From Lentisphaerota bacterium (lineage in GTDB: Bacteria; Verrucomicrobiota; Lentisphaeria; Oligosphaerales; Oligosphaeraceae): a DNA stretch of 22,022 nucleotides. Positions within the stretch are counted from its first letter, which is position 1. Each line of letters opens with the position of its first letter. Made by a program: the position numbers and the translations under genes. This document shows, piece after piece, positions 22,010 to 22,022 of the stretch. Location: contig JAAZIY010000315.1 in assembly GCA_012800625.1 (NCBI GenBank), positions 1-22,022 of the forward strand, given 5' to 3'. The notes under the pieces were generated by a model. It searched no databases. It was not told the DNA's origin and worked only from the letters and a program-made list of their open reading frames with translations.

Positions 22010-22022
22010 ATGTGGCTGCGCT

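Overview
The window looks like a bacterial chromosome segment, probably from the PVC superphylum and perhaps Lentisphaerota. I infer this from the excisionase-HTH/PTS-EIIA fusion protein, the DUF362/ferredoxin gene, a large cytoplasmic GH20 protein and many short intergenic repeats. No rRNA or other taxonomic marker gene was available to confirm it, so the placement is tentative.

Positions 1-11505, all on the + strand, hold a surface-polysaccharide sugar locus. CDP-glucose 4,6-dehydratase and the RfbH 3-dehydrase make a CDP-3,6-dideoxy-4-ketohexose. They are followed by a short NeuB-type sialate/ulosonate synthase, a ThDP-dependent acetolactate-synthase-like enzyme (the YerE type that attaches carbon branches to 4-keto sugars), and a fusion of a KdsC-like HAD phosphatase with a sugar C-methyltransferase. 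A tightly overlapping trio follows: two radical SAM/SPASM proteins and a GtrB/ArnC-like membrane-anchored family 2 glycosyltransferase. An NAD-dependent epimerase/reductase closes the set. Together they suggest synthesis of a branched, methylated deoxy sugar. I propose as a hypothesis that the ulosonate arm (NeuB, HAD) and the CDP-dideoxyhexose arm meet at the ThDP enzyme. The cytidylyltransferase (RfbF) and the RfbH reductase partner are not in the window.

Positions 11506-14128 hold a GH20-type glycoside hydrolase (+) with its own likely promoter. Next comes a type II toxin-antitoxin pair (higB-higA, - strand). The 341-base gap at 14749-15089 contains a repeat, then a candidate small RNA on the + strand: promoter-like boxes, an 11-bp closing stem, three inner hairpins and a U-tract.

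Positions 15090-19206 (- strand) hold dprA and topA, a common bacterial pairing, separated by a repeat element. TopA carries three tandem copies of an unusual ~80-90 residue C-terminal domain before a single zinc ribbon. The + strand gene at 19506-20222 is the HTH-EIIA fusion, with a near-consensus promoter. It converges on a DUF362/dicluster-ferredoxin gene (- strand) through a hairpin that overlaps the latter's stop codon. A small membrane protein gene lies just upstream of the DUF362 gene in the same operon.

Almost every gap between transcription units holds a member of a composite repeat family. Its members are built of 10-bp units (NNCTTAGTGT) running into a C-rich stretch and a terminal module (TTCAAGGCTTTTTGGACAGG). 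A second, stem-loop-rich family occurs twice.
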